Below are positions 23,211 to 27,728 of a stretch of DNA of 27,728 nucleotides, in pieces. Made by a program: the position numbers and the translations under genes. This stretch comes from a virus: positions 1-27,728 of the IMG/VR virus record IMGVR_UViG_3300007734_000539; one strand, written 5' to 3'. The first letter of the stretch is position 1; each line of letters starts with the position of its first letter. Below the pieces are notes generated by a model. That model searched no databases. It was not told the DNA's origin and saw only the letters and a list, made by a program, of their open reading frames with translations.

Positions 23211-24467
23211 TTAAACACCCGCAATTATGTCAATCGGTTCCCACTCGTCCGTAGACTCATCCTCAAAGTAAGAGGTTACGGCTAACTGGTCTATGTAAGA
23301 CAAGGCATCCGGTAAGTCGTCATGCACACCCTTAGAAGGAAACATCAGCAACTGGTCGATAAACTCATCAAAGTCATAGTCTTTATTTAAGGTTATCTTC
23401 CCGTGTTCAAACCTTCCCTGTAAAGCCCATATTACCCTGTCAGTCTTCTTTTTGTTTCCGTGTGTCAAGTCTTCAATGTGGCAATATACATTATATTTAC
23501 GCATTAAATCACTTAAATAAGGCAGTACGGCGTTCTTCAGAGATCCCCTCTCAATGCCTATCTTCATAGGCTTGTAGTCGTTCGCGCATTTAATAATGTT
23601 AAACGCTGTCTCTTTGATATCCCATCTACCATGTTCAATCTTCTGAACAAACCAATTCCCGTCTTCTGTTACTTTAACAACAGCAATAGCACTCTCGTCC
23701 AACTTCTGATTCCCACCCTTGTTCTTAGCTACTTCCTCAAAGCCAGCTAAGTCACAAGCAATGTAATAACTCCCTCCAGTAGGCTCATCCCCAAACTTAA
23801 TCCACTGTTCTTTAAATATGTCACTACCGGCGTTATCAAAAGATGCCATGTACTCCTGTTTAAACGCGAACGAACTTAAGGTCTTCTTCGCAGCCTCAAT
23901 CTCTTTCGGGTCTATTAAAGGATTGTCCTTAGTCGTAAAGTGCCAAGACTTCCATTCCTCGTCTTTTTCACTTTGACCTAACTTAAACAACTCATAGAAC
24001 CAATTACGCCCTTTGGGAGTCCCGATAAATATCGCTCTACCGCGTTTGTCAGATAAAGACGCCCGTATAACCTGTTCCCAGGCTTCAGGTTTAATATCCG
24101 CTACCTCGTCCAAAACTGCATAGGTTAAAGACACACCCCGTAAAGTATCCGGTCTATCAGCACCTCTAACATAGATCATCGCTCCGTTTATTAAAGTGAT
24201 GTCCATGTTGTTTATATGACTACTCGCTATAACTCCTCTTCCAATATCCAACAAAACATTCCAGATAATCTGCCTAGCCTGTCCGTTAGTAGGAGCAACA
24301 TATAACACCGCACTCCCTGGAGGACATTTAAGACCCTCAATTAACAAAGTCGTAGCCGCTAGACGAGACTTCCCACATCTCCTACCAGCAGCGATAACCT
24401 TAAACCTCGTCTTATCCTGAAATACATCCTTCTGCCAGGGCAGTAAACTAAAGTTAAGGTCAGCCAT
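23211..24467 (-). CDS. terL: Terminase large subunit (TerL), 418 aa
   Basis: This is the packaging motor ATPase and nuclease. Walker A is AGRRCGKS (residues 27-34), Walker B ends in YAVLDE with Asp120-Glu121, and the coupling motif is FIGTPKG (147-153). The nuclease domain has its first acidic residue at Asp239 (YIACDLAG), a second acidic site in IGIERG (near 309), and the C-terminal cluster HDDLPDAL with Asp383 and Asp387. All expected motifs are intact and the length is normal for a compact TerL. GGA lies about 8 bases upstream of the ATG. It is 23 bases after the small subunit and 1 base before the portal start. Confidence 0.97.
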   Translation of the reverse strand: MADLNFSLLPWQKDVFQDKTRFKVIAAGRRCGKSRLAATTLLIEGLKCPPGSAVLYVAPTNGQARQIIWNVLLDIGRGVIASSHINNMDITLINGAMIYVRGADRPDTLRGVSLTYAVLDEVADIKPEAWEQVIRASLSDKRGRAIFIGTPKGRNWFYELFKLGQSEKDEEWKSWHFTTKDNPLIDPKEIEAAKKTLSSFAFKQEYMASFDNAGSDIFKEQWIKFGDEPTGGSYYIACDLAGFEEVAKNKGGNQKLDESAIAVVKVTEDGNWFVQKIEHGRWDIKETAFNIIKCANDYKPMKIGIERGSLKNAVLPYLSDLMRKYNVYCHIEDLTHGNKKKTDRVIWALQGRFEHGKITLNKDYDFDEFIDQLLMFPSKGVHDDLPDALSYIDQLAVTSYFEDESTDEWEPIDIIAGV

Positions 24468-24490
24468 GCTGTTTCCAATATGTATTAAAG

Positions 24491-24871
24491 CTAGCCAATC
24501 TTCTCACCTTCAATCACTTGACTAGTATCCAAGCCAGTAATGTTAATCGTCACCGCACTCCTCTGGCCTTTCTCCTTTTCAAACATACTCAAAGGCAGTA
24601 ACCTATCTACACATAGCTTAATCATCGCACCCTGATGAGGGTGTTCATCGTTCATCGCAATCTCTAACGCCTTCTCTACGACATCCTTCCCCCTTGAGCT
24701 TATCAGTAAATCTTTAAGCTCCTTTAACTTATCCCCCTCAGTCTTTAGCAAATGCGGGTTCTGAGCAACCCTCTGTAAAGTCATCTTCACAGACCCCTTA
24801 GGTCGTCCCCTCTTCTTCTGAGAACGATTCTCATTCAAGACTTCATCTACCTCAATAGTCGCAGTTTCCAT
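24491..24871 (-). CDS. Putative terminase small subunit, 126 aa
   Basis: The protein lies directly before TerL and has the layout of small subunits in many aquatic phages: an acidic N-terminus, an AT-hook-like 'KKRGRPKGS' (19-27), then a helical DNA-binding and oligomerisation part ('KELKDLLISSRGKDVVEKALEIAMNDEHPHQGAMIKLCVDRLLPLSMFEKEKG') and a beta 'SAVTINITGLD' tail. The assignment follows order and style rather than a signature motif. The start lacks a good ribosome-binding site: TTTTTTAAAAAAAAATGG precedes the coding region, so a later start such as Met30 cannot be ruled out. It is probably the first gene of the long minus-strand late operon. Confidence 0.8.
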   Translation of the reverse strand: METATIEVDEVLNENRSQKKRGRPKGSVKMTLQRVAQNPHLLKTEGDKLKELKDLLISSRGKDVVEKALEIAMNDEHPHQGAMIKLCVDRLLPLSMFEKEKGQRSAVTINITGLDTSQVIEGEKIG

Positions 24872-24929
24872 TTTTTTTTAAAAAAGGTGGAGATGAGGAA
24901 GAATAACCTAAATTCGCTTTTTTTGTGGC

Positions 24930-24977
24930 GGGGGGGTACCTGCAATTTTTCTTCGCAGCGCCGACCCTCCCCCCCCC
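24930..24977. other. G7...C9 tracts enclosing an inner CTGC/GCAG hairpin
   Basis: Seven G residues (24930-24936) face nine C residues (24969-24977), with CTGC (24940-24943) and GCAG (24955-24958) between them. The whole could fold as a two-tier stem. It is not a normal terminator because no T-run follows on either strand. Similar GC-rich hairpins occur in regulatory or origin regions; the role here is unknown. Confidence 0.5.
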
Positions 24978-24980
24978 TAT

Positions 24981-25000
24981 GTTAGTGACCACCCACTAAC
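24981..25000. promoter_or_regulatory. Palindromic operator-like site, left copy
   Basis: The sequence is GTTAGTGACCACCCACTAAC: 7-bp perfect inverted arms (GTTAGTG/CACTAAC) around ACCACC. The same arms recur at 26234-26249. Symmetry and placement between divergent genes suggest a binding site for a dimeric regulator. Confidence 0.6.
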
Positions 25001-25020
25001 GACCAGGCTGTGAACGTGAC

Positions 25021-25080
25021 GAAAATTGTCACCGACTGCCGCTGATCGTCACCAAGTGCCGAAAATTGTCACCGCGTATT
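25021..25080 (+). repeat. Three 20-bp iteron-like direct repeats
   Basis: Units start at 25021, 25041 and 25061, exactly 20 bases apart. Copies 1 and 3 share GAAAATTGTCACCG, copy 2 has GCTGATCGTCACCA, and copies 1 and 2 end in TGCC. The common core is AT(T/C)GTCACC. In addition, GTGAC at 25016-25020 makes an inverted pair with the GTCAC of copy 1. Two helical turns of spacing fits cooperative protein binding. Confidence 0.7.
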
Positions 25081-25087
25081 GGCGCAG

Positions 25088-25204
25088 GATTTAACAGTTC
25101 CCAATGGAATCAATGATTTAACAGTCTGGCACGAAACTGGCTTATATACAGGCAGGCGCGGAATGGTGCGGGACTGTATAAATGAACAGCTTGACACTGT
25201 TAAA
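25088..25204. repeat. Three TTTAACAGT boxes (two direct, one inverted)
   Basis: GATTTAACAGT occurs at 25088-25098 and 25115-25125 (27 bases apart). The inverse ACTGTTAAA lies at 25196-25204 and overlaps the predicted promoter spacer. The arrangement looks like operator half-sites for the plus-strand promoter. Confidence 0.55.
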
Positions 25205-25218
25205 CGCCGCGGCAGAAT
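25191..25218 (+). promoter_or_regulatory. Sigma70-like promoter of the plus-strand island
   Basis: A perfect -35 hexamer TTGACA (25191-25196) is followed after 16 bases by CAGAAT (25213-25218; 4 of 6 to TATAAT). A start near 25225 would place the hairpin at 25231 at the very 5' end of the RNA. The -10 match is modest, so this is a prediction. Confidence 0.5.
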
Positions 25219-25230
25219 GTAGTCACCGCC

Positions 25231-25251
25231 GCCGGACGGTTTCCGGCTTTT
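25231..25251 (+). terminator. Leader hairpin with T-run before first plus-strand gene
   Basis: GCCGGA pairs with TCCGGC around CGGTT, followed by TTTT. It looks like a small intrinsic terminator but is placed between promoter and gene, so it may work as an attenuator, as a 5' RNA stabiliser, or as an end signal for transcription arriving from the left. Confidence 0.5.
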
Positions 25252-25268
25252 CAGATATGGAGAAAACA

Positions 25269-25556
25269 ATGAAACAATATAAGTTTACGATTCACGCAAG
25301 CCCCTCAAAACGCGGACCTGTTGAGGGATTGGTTATGACTTATCCTATGTCGACCGTTCATGGCGAGGAGTTCGAGGGGACGCTAGACTCTGCGATTCAC
25401 CGCATGAAACAAATTCACGGCGAACTCATTAAGAGCCGTAAATTTGAAAGCGGGGAGGGTTTCAGCATTAACATTCTATTGCGGCGCGGCCAAAGAAAGC
25501 CGCAGGGTTTTGATTCTCGCCGCCGCGAGCGTTGCGCCAATTTTATAGCAGCATAG
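25269..25556 (+). CDS. Hypothetical protein, 95 aa (plus-strand island gene 1)
   Basis: The start is the ATG at 25269 (MKQYKFTIHASPSKRGPVEG), because GGAG stands 6 bases upstream; the longer frame from 25182 includes the hairpin and promoter region and is unlikely. The protein has an alternating N-terminal strand, a 'GEEFEGTLDSAIHRMKQIHGELIKSRKF' helix, another strand ('GFSINILLRRG') and a basic tail with 'RRRERCANFIAA'. I do not recognise the family. It is transcribed against the structural genes and followed by two hairpins. Confidence 0.75.
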   Translation: MKQYKFTIHASPSKRGPVEGLVMTYPMSTVHGEEFEGTLDSAIHRMKQIHGELIKSRKFESGEGFSINILLRRGQRKPQGFDSRRRERCANFIAA

Positions 25557-25567
25557 TGCTCGGCCTG

Positions 25568-25610
25568 CTGCGCCTCGAGGGGCGCAGTGGGGCGCGTATT
25601 GCGCCTTTTT
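25568..25610 (+). terminator. Two tandem hairpins, the second with T5
   Basis: CTGCGCC pairs with GGCGCAG (25568-25574 / 25581-25587). Then GGCGC pairs with GCGCC (25591-25595 / 25601-25605), followed by TTTTT. Because the GGCGC and GCGCC segments are interchangeable, alternative pairings are possible, as in attenuators. The ribosome-binding site of the next gene follows directly. Confidence 0.7.
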
Positions 25611-25627
25611 CAGACATGGAGACTTAA

Positions 25628-25948
25628 ATGAGCACTGAATACAACGGTTGGAAAAACCACGAGACTTGGCTAGTCAATCTGTGGATTGATAACGATGGCG
25701 CTGCCGAGCATTGGCGGGAGCGTGCCGCAGAACTGCGCGATACCTATGATTTAAGCTGCGAAATGGAGCAGTTCTACACGGAACTAGCCGCGCAGAACAT
25801 TCCGTCTTCCGGTATGTTTAATGATCTGTTCAATTCGGCGCTGCGTGAAGTCTGCTGGTATGACATTGCTGAGCATTACATCGAAGACGCTGAAAACGAA
25901 CAAGACGCGCTGGACCGCCGAGACCAGATGGAACGCCTGGCAGATTGA
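25628..25948 (+). CDS. DUF7249-like protein, 106 aa (island gene 2)
   Basis: The N-terminus YNGWKNHETWLVNLWIDNDG is a recognisable hallmark of a small protein family found on phages and plasmids (DUF7249-type, 'YNGWxNxETWxVNLWxxN'). The rest is helical and acidic: 'AAEHWRERAAELRDTYDLSCEMEQFYTELAAQ', then 'SGMFNDLFNSALREVCWYDIAEHYIEDAENEQ'. This second part also follows the family pattern ('L...AL..V.W.EIA.H.I.D'). The biochemical function is unknown. GGAG lies 6 bases before ATG. Its sequence is very acidic, so a DNA-mimic or protein-binding role is conceivable but not shown. Confidence 0.88.
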   Translation: MSTEYNGWKNHETWLVNLWIDNDGAAEHWRERAAELRDTYDLSCEMEQFYTELAAQNIPSSGMFNDLFNSALREVCWYDIAEHYIEDAENEQDALDRRDQMERLAD

Positions 25949-25963
25949 CGCGCCGCAACAAAG

Positions 25964-25987
25964 AGCCGGGTATTTTCCCGGCTTTTT
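25964..25987 (+). terminator. Rho-independent terminator after DUF7249-like gene
   Basis: AGCCGGG (25964-25970) pairs perfectly with CCCGGCT (25977-25983) around TATTTT, followed by a run of T. It starts 15 bases after the stop codon. Confidence 0.85.
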
Positions 25988-26037
25988 CGGCATTTTGCCC
26001 CTTGGTTGCACTGCACAATAACATAGGATTATCAGAC

Positions 26038-26127
26038 ATGAACCCGAAACTTCACGCTGTTCTGGAATACTTAGCTGGTGCGCTGCTAGGCGCATGGATA
26101 CTCTTTGCGCTGTGGATCAGCCTATGA
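26038..26127 (+). CDS. Membrane mini-protein, 29 aa (island gene 3)
   Basis: The frame reads MNPKLHAVLEYLAGALLGAW then ILFALWISL. It would form a single membrane helix (about residues 9-28) with a basic N-terminus. AGGA lies 10 bases upstream, and the preceding TCAGACATG resembles the TCAGAYATGGAG leader of the two genes before. Too short for statistical support, but the hydrophobic content and overlap with the next frame favour a real gene. Confidence 0.5.
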   Translation: MNPKLHAVLEYLAGALLGAWILFALWISL

Positions 26128-26180
26128 TCGCGCTGATTAACGCACTGATCGCGCTGGTAATCATCATTTTACGCGGATAA
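26124..26180 (+). CDS. Membrane mini-protein, 18 aa (island gene 4)
   Basis: ATG at 26124 overlaps the previous stop (ATGA). The product MIALINALIALVIIILRG is a pure hydrophobic helix with a terminal Arg. It stops 19 bases before the strong terminator at 26200. Coupled translation of two tiny hydrophobic peptides is suggested, but chance cannot be excluded. Confidence 0.35.
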   Translation: MIALINALIALVIIILRG

Positions 26181-26199
26181 AAACCTAATCGAATCAATC

Positions 26200-26225
26200 G
26201 GGGGGCTTCGGCTCCCCTTTTTTTT
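26200..26225 (+). terminator. Strong rho-independent terminator ending the plus-strand island
   Basis: GGGGGGC pairs with GCTCCCC (one G-U) around a TTCG loop closed by C-G, the very stable cUUCGg tetraloop, followed by eight T. It marks the end of the plus-strand unit. Confidence 0.95.
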
Positions 26226-26233
26226 GGGCTTAT

Positions 26234-26269
26234 GTTAGTGGTCACTAACGTAAGTTAGCGCTTACTAAC
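26234..26269. promoter_or_regulatory. Two tandem operator-like palindromes, right copies
   Basis: GTTAGTGGTCACTAAC (26234-26249) and GTTAGCGCTTACTAAC (26254-26269) are 16-bp sites identical at 13 positions, with centres 20 bases apart. The first has the same 7-bp arms as the site at 24981, and TATGTTAGTG is shared by both. The 160 bases from 26270 to the end of the next minus-strand gene show no further gene or signal that I can support. Confidence 0.6.
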
Positions 26270-26430
26270 ATATGGGCGGGGCGAGGTTGCATCCCTCACT
26301 CTTACGCTTTAACTATCTTTGCTGCCTGTTTTATCTTTTCTGTCTTCGATTGTGTCGTCTACTCTATAGGCTCTCTTTACCCTGGGTTCTCTAGGATTCG
26401 ATTAGAGCTATCCTACCCTTCGGGGCGAAG

Positions 26431-26766
26431 TCATGCTTGGTTCGCGGTCTGCGCTGCGTTTATAGGCGATTCTGGCGAATCCTCGGCCGCGTTTAAGCGA
26501 GGCCTTTCTTTGTAACTCTTATCATTCCACCATAGCTTGCGTAACTGCGAATCCGTATTGTTTAAACAGATACTTACGGTAAGGCTTTCTCTAGGGTAAT
26601 GGGGTCTGTAACCTAGTCTGTAAAAGTAGGCATAGAAACTTAAAACCTCGTGATATCCCCTGCTGATGTTCCCATGTCCAGCTGCTAGTAAGATAGCCCG
26701 ATCAGCTTCGGTTATCCTTCGTTTTAACCATTTACTGTCGGGCTTACTAGGTCTACCTTTAGGCAT
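26431..26766 (-). CDS. Putative ribbon-helix-helix-like regulator, 111 aa
   Basis: The N-terminus (MPKGRPSKPDSKWLKRRITEADRAILLAAGHGNISRGYHEVLSFYAYF) contains a basic GRPSKP arm, a short strand (WLKRRIT), then two helices with the turn 'GHGNISRGYHEVL'. This looks like ribbon-helix-helix proteins that bind palindromic operators as dimers. The C-terminal half is polar and probably flexible. It overlaps the upstream winged-helix gene by 8 bases. It is the nearest regulator gene to the GTTAG...CTAAC palindromes, about 160 bases from the right copies, so it is a reasonable candidate for their ligand; this is inference. Confidence 0.65.
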   Translation of the reverse strand: MPKGRPSKPDSKWLKRRITEADRAILLAAGHGNISRGYHEVLSFYAYFYRLGYRPHYPRESLTVSICLNNTDSQLRKLWWNDKSYKERPRLNAAEDSPESPINAAQTANQA

Positions 26767-26998
26767 CTTGGCTCGCGGTCTCCGCTACCGCTTCCGCTGC
26801 GGTCAGACTGTAAAAATAAACAGCTTTCGGGCCGCTTGATTCTAGGTTTTTTGGGCCTTTTTCCTTTTTTATCTTATTTTTTTTCGTCAAGTAATTCAGG
26901 ATAACGTGGATATTCTGGCATCCGGTCATCTGCTGTAATTGCTTCGCCGTAAAGCTACCCTGTTTCAGAGCTTCCAGAATCCTCTCGACTGGTTTCAT
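26759..26998 (-). CDS. Small winged-helix DNA-binding protein, 79 aa
   Basis: The protein (MKPVERILEALKQGSFTAKQLQQMTGCQNIHVILNYLTKKNKIKKE at its start) has the helix pattern of winged-helix domains: 'ILEALKQGSFTAKQLQQMTG' followed by the recognition helix 'NIHVILNYLTKKNKI', with wing-like 'GPKAVYFYSLT'. ATG overlaps the preceding stop (ATGA). It is the second helix-turn-helix protein in a row, which suggests paralogous or cooperating regulators of early genes. The target is unknown. Confidence 0.72.
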   Translation of the reverse strand: MKPVERILEALKQGSFTAKQLQQMTGCQNIHVILNYLTKKNKIKKEKGPKNLESSGPKAVYFYSLTAAEAVAETASQDA

Positions 26999-27204
26999 TT
27001 GTTTCCCTTAAGTTTATATTGTTTAACTGATGTCGTGCCGTAGCGGGTTTTTACAGGTTTCATATAACCTACGATCTCGTGGCCTTCTTTCTTTAAGTCA
27101 TAAATCCGGCTCGCAAGTCTCGTCACCCCGTATTTCTGGAAGGCTTCCATCGAGGTTATCGGTGATTTCTGGAGGTGTTTCAGAATCGAAAGCGCTTGGC
27201 TCAT
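26995..27204 (-). CDS. Helix-turn-helix protein (HTH_39-like), 69 aa
   Basis: The sequence MSQALSILKHLQKSPITSME, then AFQKYGVTRLASRIYDLKKEGHEIVG, then basic 'YMKPVKTRYGTTSVKQYKLKGNK' matches the phage HTH_39 style ('ITSxEAxxKxGxTRLxxRIxDLxKxGHxI'). The start codon has GAGGGA 5 bases upstream. The first 107 bases of the gene lie inside the 3' end of the preceding zinc-finger gene in another frame. It ends with ATGA overlap to the winged-helix gene. A DNA-binding role is likely; which operator it reads is unknown. Confidence 0.85.
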   Translation of the reverse strand: MSQALSILKHLQKSPITSMEAFQKYGVTRLASRIYDLKKEGHEIVGYMKPVKTRYGTTSVKQYKLKGNK

Positions 27205-27496
27205 GTTCCCTCGCGTATTTAAGTAATCGCTGATTATGCTTCTCTGTTTGAGACTGGGGAATGAATCCCTCTATTTCACCGTTCTTTGTGTAAAACTGGA
27301 CGTATTCGTGGTCGCACGTTCCTTTCTTTAGGTTATAACGCTGAAAACTAGGTGTGCAGTCCTGGCAAAACCAGATATTGTAGGGCGGTTTATAAAACGC
27401 TGCCGCCTTCCTCCATTCTTGAAACTGCTCTTGAGTAGCGCATCTCGGAACCCGCTTAACATGATAACTTAATAAATCCTTCTTGGCGATTCTCAT
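27098..27496 (-). CDS. Zinc-finger-type early phage protein, 132 aa
   Basis: The protein has C19 and then a compact 'WFCQDCTPSFQRYNLKKGTCDHEYVQF' with C44-x2-C47 and C61-x-H63, the pattern of a group of small phage proteins of the type 'C-x-D-C-T-P-x-(F/Y)-x...G-x-C-x-H'. The N-terminus is basic ('RIAKKDLLSYHVKRVPRCATQEQFQEWRKAAAFY'), and the last 35 residues are acidic and low in complexity. That last part overlaps the helix-turn-helix gene by 107 bases. ATG overlaps the preceding stop (ATGA). Zinc binding is inferred from the residues; the role is unknown. Confidence 0.8.
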   Translation of the reverse strand: MRIAKKDLLSYHVKRVPRCATQEQFQEWRKAAAFYKPPYNIWFCQDCTPSFQRYNLKKGTCDHEYVQFYTKNGEIEGFIPQSQTEKHNQRLLKYAREHEPSAFDSETPPEITDNLDGSLPEIRGDETCEPDL

Positions 27497-27681
27497 TTAA
27501 GTTTATACCTATCTCGGCATGGGGCGCAAACCCCTTCAACCAAACGCATAGAGTGCTCCCCGCATAAATCACACTCGCCTGGCGTTCCTTTCTTTAACTC
27601 CGCTTTCGTCCTGATTAACTTAACCAACCTATTCACGTGGTGGTCAGCTTCATCATTGGCGCGGTCAATCTCGTCACTCAT
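27493..27681 (-). CDS. TraR/DksA-like zinc-finger protein, 62 aa
   Basis: The protein starts MSDEIDRANDEADHHVNRLV and ends with a four-Cys finger: C37-x2-C40 and C52-x2-C55 ('ECDLCGEHSMRLVEGVCAPCRDRYKLK'). The short length, an N-terminal 'DEIDRANDEAD' helix and C-terminal C4 finger are typical of phage TraR/DksA-like proteins, which bind RNA polymerase secondary channel in characterised members. Here the finger loop is a little shorter than usual. It is coupled on both sides (ATGA overlaps). An effect on host transcription is possible but only by family. Confidence 0.75.
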   Translation of the reverse strand: MSDEIDRANDEADHHVNRLVKLIRTKAELKKGTPGECDLCGEHSMRLVEGVCAPCRDRYKLK

Positions 27682-27728
27682 AGTTTCGCCAGCTTTTCCT
27701 TGTAGGTTTCGATCATGTCGTTAAGGTC
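27678..27728 (-). CDS. Partial gene at the right edge (C-terminal 16 residues)
   Basis: An open frame enters from the right and ends DLNDMIETYKEKLAKL with TGA at 27678-27680, overlapping the next start by 4 bases. Only a charged helix is visible. It shows that the minus-strand operon continues beyond the window. Confidence 0.6.
   Translation of the reverse strand, partial: DLNDMIETYKEKLAKL

Larger units (their letters stand above)
24872..25268. promoter_or_regulatory. Intergenic control region between divergent transcription units
   Basis: About 400 bases without a gene separate the minus-strand packaging and virion operon from the plus-strand island. It holds (from left) an A/T-rich tract at the terminase start, G7/C9 tracts with an inner hairpin, a GTTAGTG/CACTAAC palindrome, three 20-bp repeats, three TTTAACAGT boxes, a sigma70-like promoter and a hairpin next to the first plus-strand gene. 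No coding frame of note was found. It is the natural place for divergent promoters and possibly a replication origin. Confidence 0.75.

Noticed and set aside
25182-25268. N-terminal extension of island gene 1 from ATG at 25182
   Set aside because: This stretch contains the TTGACA box, the inverted TTTAACAGT box and a hairpin, and lacks an SD; the ATG at 25269 has GGAG at good spacing.
26271-26393. Plus-strand frame of about 40 codons from ATG at 26272
   Set aside because: No ribosome-binding site, Leu/Cys/Arg-rich without pattern, and placed after a strong terminator.
26417-26429. CTTCG-GGG-CGAAG hairpin after the last minus-strand regulatory gene
   Set aside because: Short stem with a 3-base loop and no T-run on the minus strand, so not supported as a terminator.
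1-27728. tRNA genes, integrase, attachment sites or insertion sequences
   Set aside because: I looked for cloverleaf-like segments, recombinase motifs and terminal inverted repeats with target duplications and found nothing I could support; a tRNA scan would be needed for certainty.

Overview
The window is part of the genome of a tailed double-stranded DNA bacteriophage of the short-tailed (podovirus) type. Nearly all genes lie on the minus strand. Read 5'->3' on that strand they follow a classic order: small and large terminase, portal, fibre and adhesin genes, scaffold, major capsid protein, a small putative decoration protein, tail adaptor and nozzle, tail fibre, T7 gp13-like protein, three ejection (internal virion) proteins, membrane/holin genes and endolysin. 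There is no tape-measure, tail-sheath or major tail-tube gene, and no integrase, RNA polymerase or DNA polymerase, so lifestyle and replication cannot be judged here. The protein styles resemble phages recovered from aquatic metagenomes. The host cannot be determined from this window.

Layout. 1-2187: lysis and membrane block (endolysin, GTA-type 3-TM holin, three further membrane proteins, two small genes at the left edge). 2190-7118: three large ejection proteins. 7123-10966: gp13-like protein, tail fibre, nozzle, adaptor and a small beta-rich protein. 11043-12202: very small genes, three of them strongly basic and translationally overlapped. 12244-14370: head genes with two minus-strand terminators bracketing the putative decoration gene. 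14418-14868: zinc-ribbon protein and a small acidic protein. 14883-21198: a very large surface module with a 1,665-aa modular beta-repeat adhesin, a 70-aa gene and a collagen-like fibre protein. 21191-24871: portal, large terminase, small terminase.

24872-26430 is different. It starts with about 400 bp without a gene that holds G/C tracts, a GTTAGTG/CACTAAC palindrome, three 20-bp iteron-like repeats, three TTTAACAGT boxes and a sigma70-like promoter. Then comes a small plus-strand island of two soluble proteins and two tiny membrane peptides, with a hairpin plus T-run at each junction, ending in a UUCG-loop terminator. Just past this terminator the GTTAG...CTAAC palindrome recurs as two tandem copies. 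This is the only part transcribed against the rest and looks like an independently regulated unit.

26431-27728 returns to the minus strand with a tight series of small regulatory-type genes (helix-turn-helix, possible ribbon-helix-helix, zinc-finger and TraR/DksA-like proteins), probably part of an early operon that continues beyond the right edge.

The two most notable features are the giant adhesin, whose module order suggests tandem duplication of an ancestral adhesin and which sits in the head gene block, and the plus-strand island with its repeated operator-like sites.
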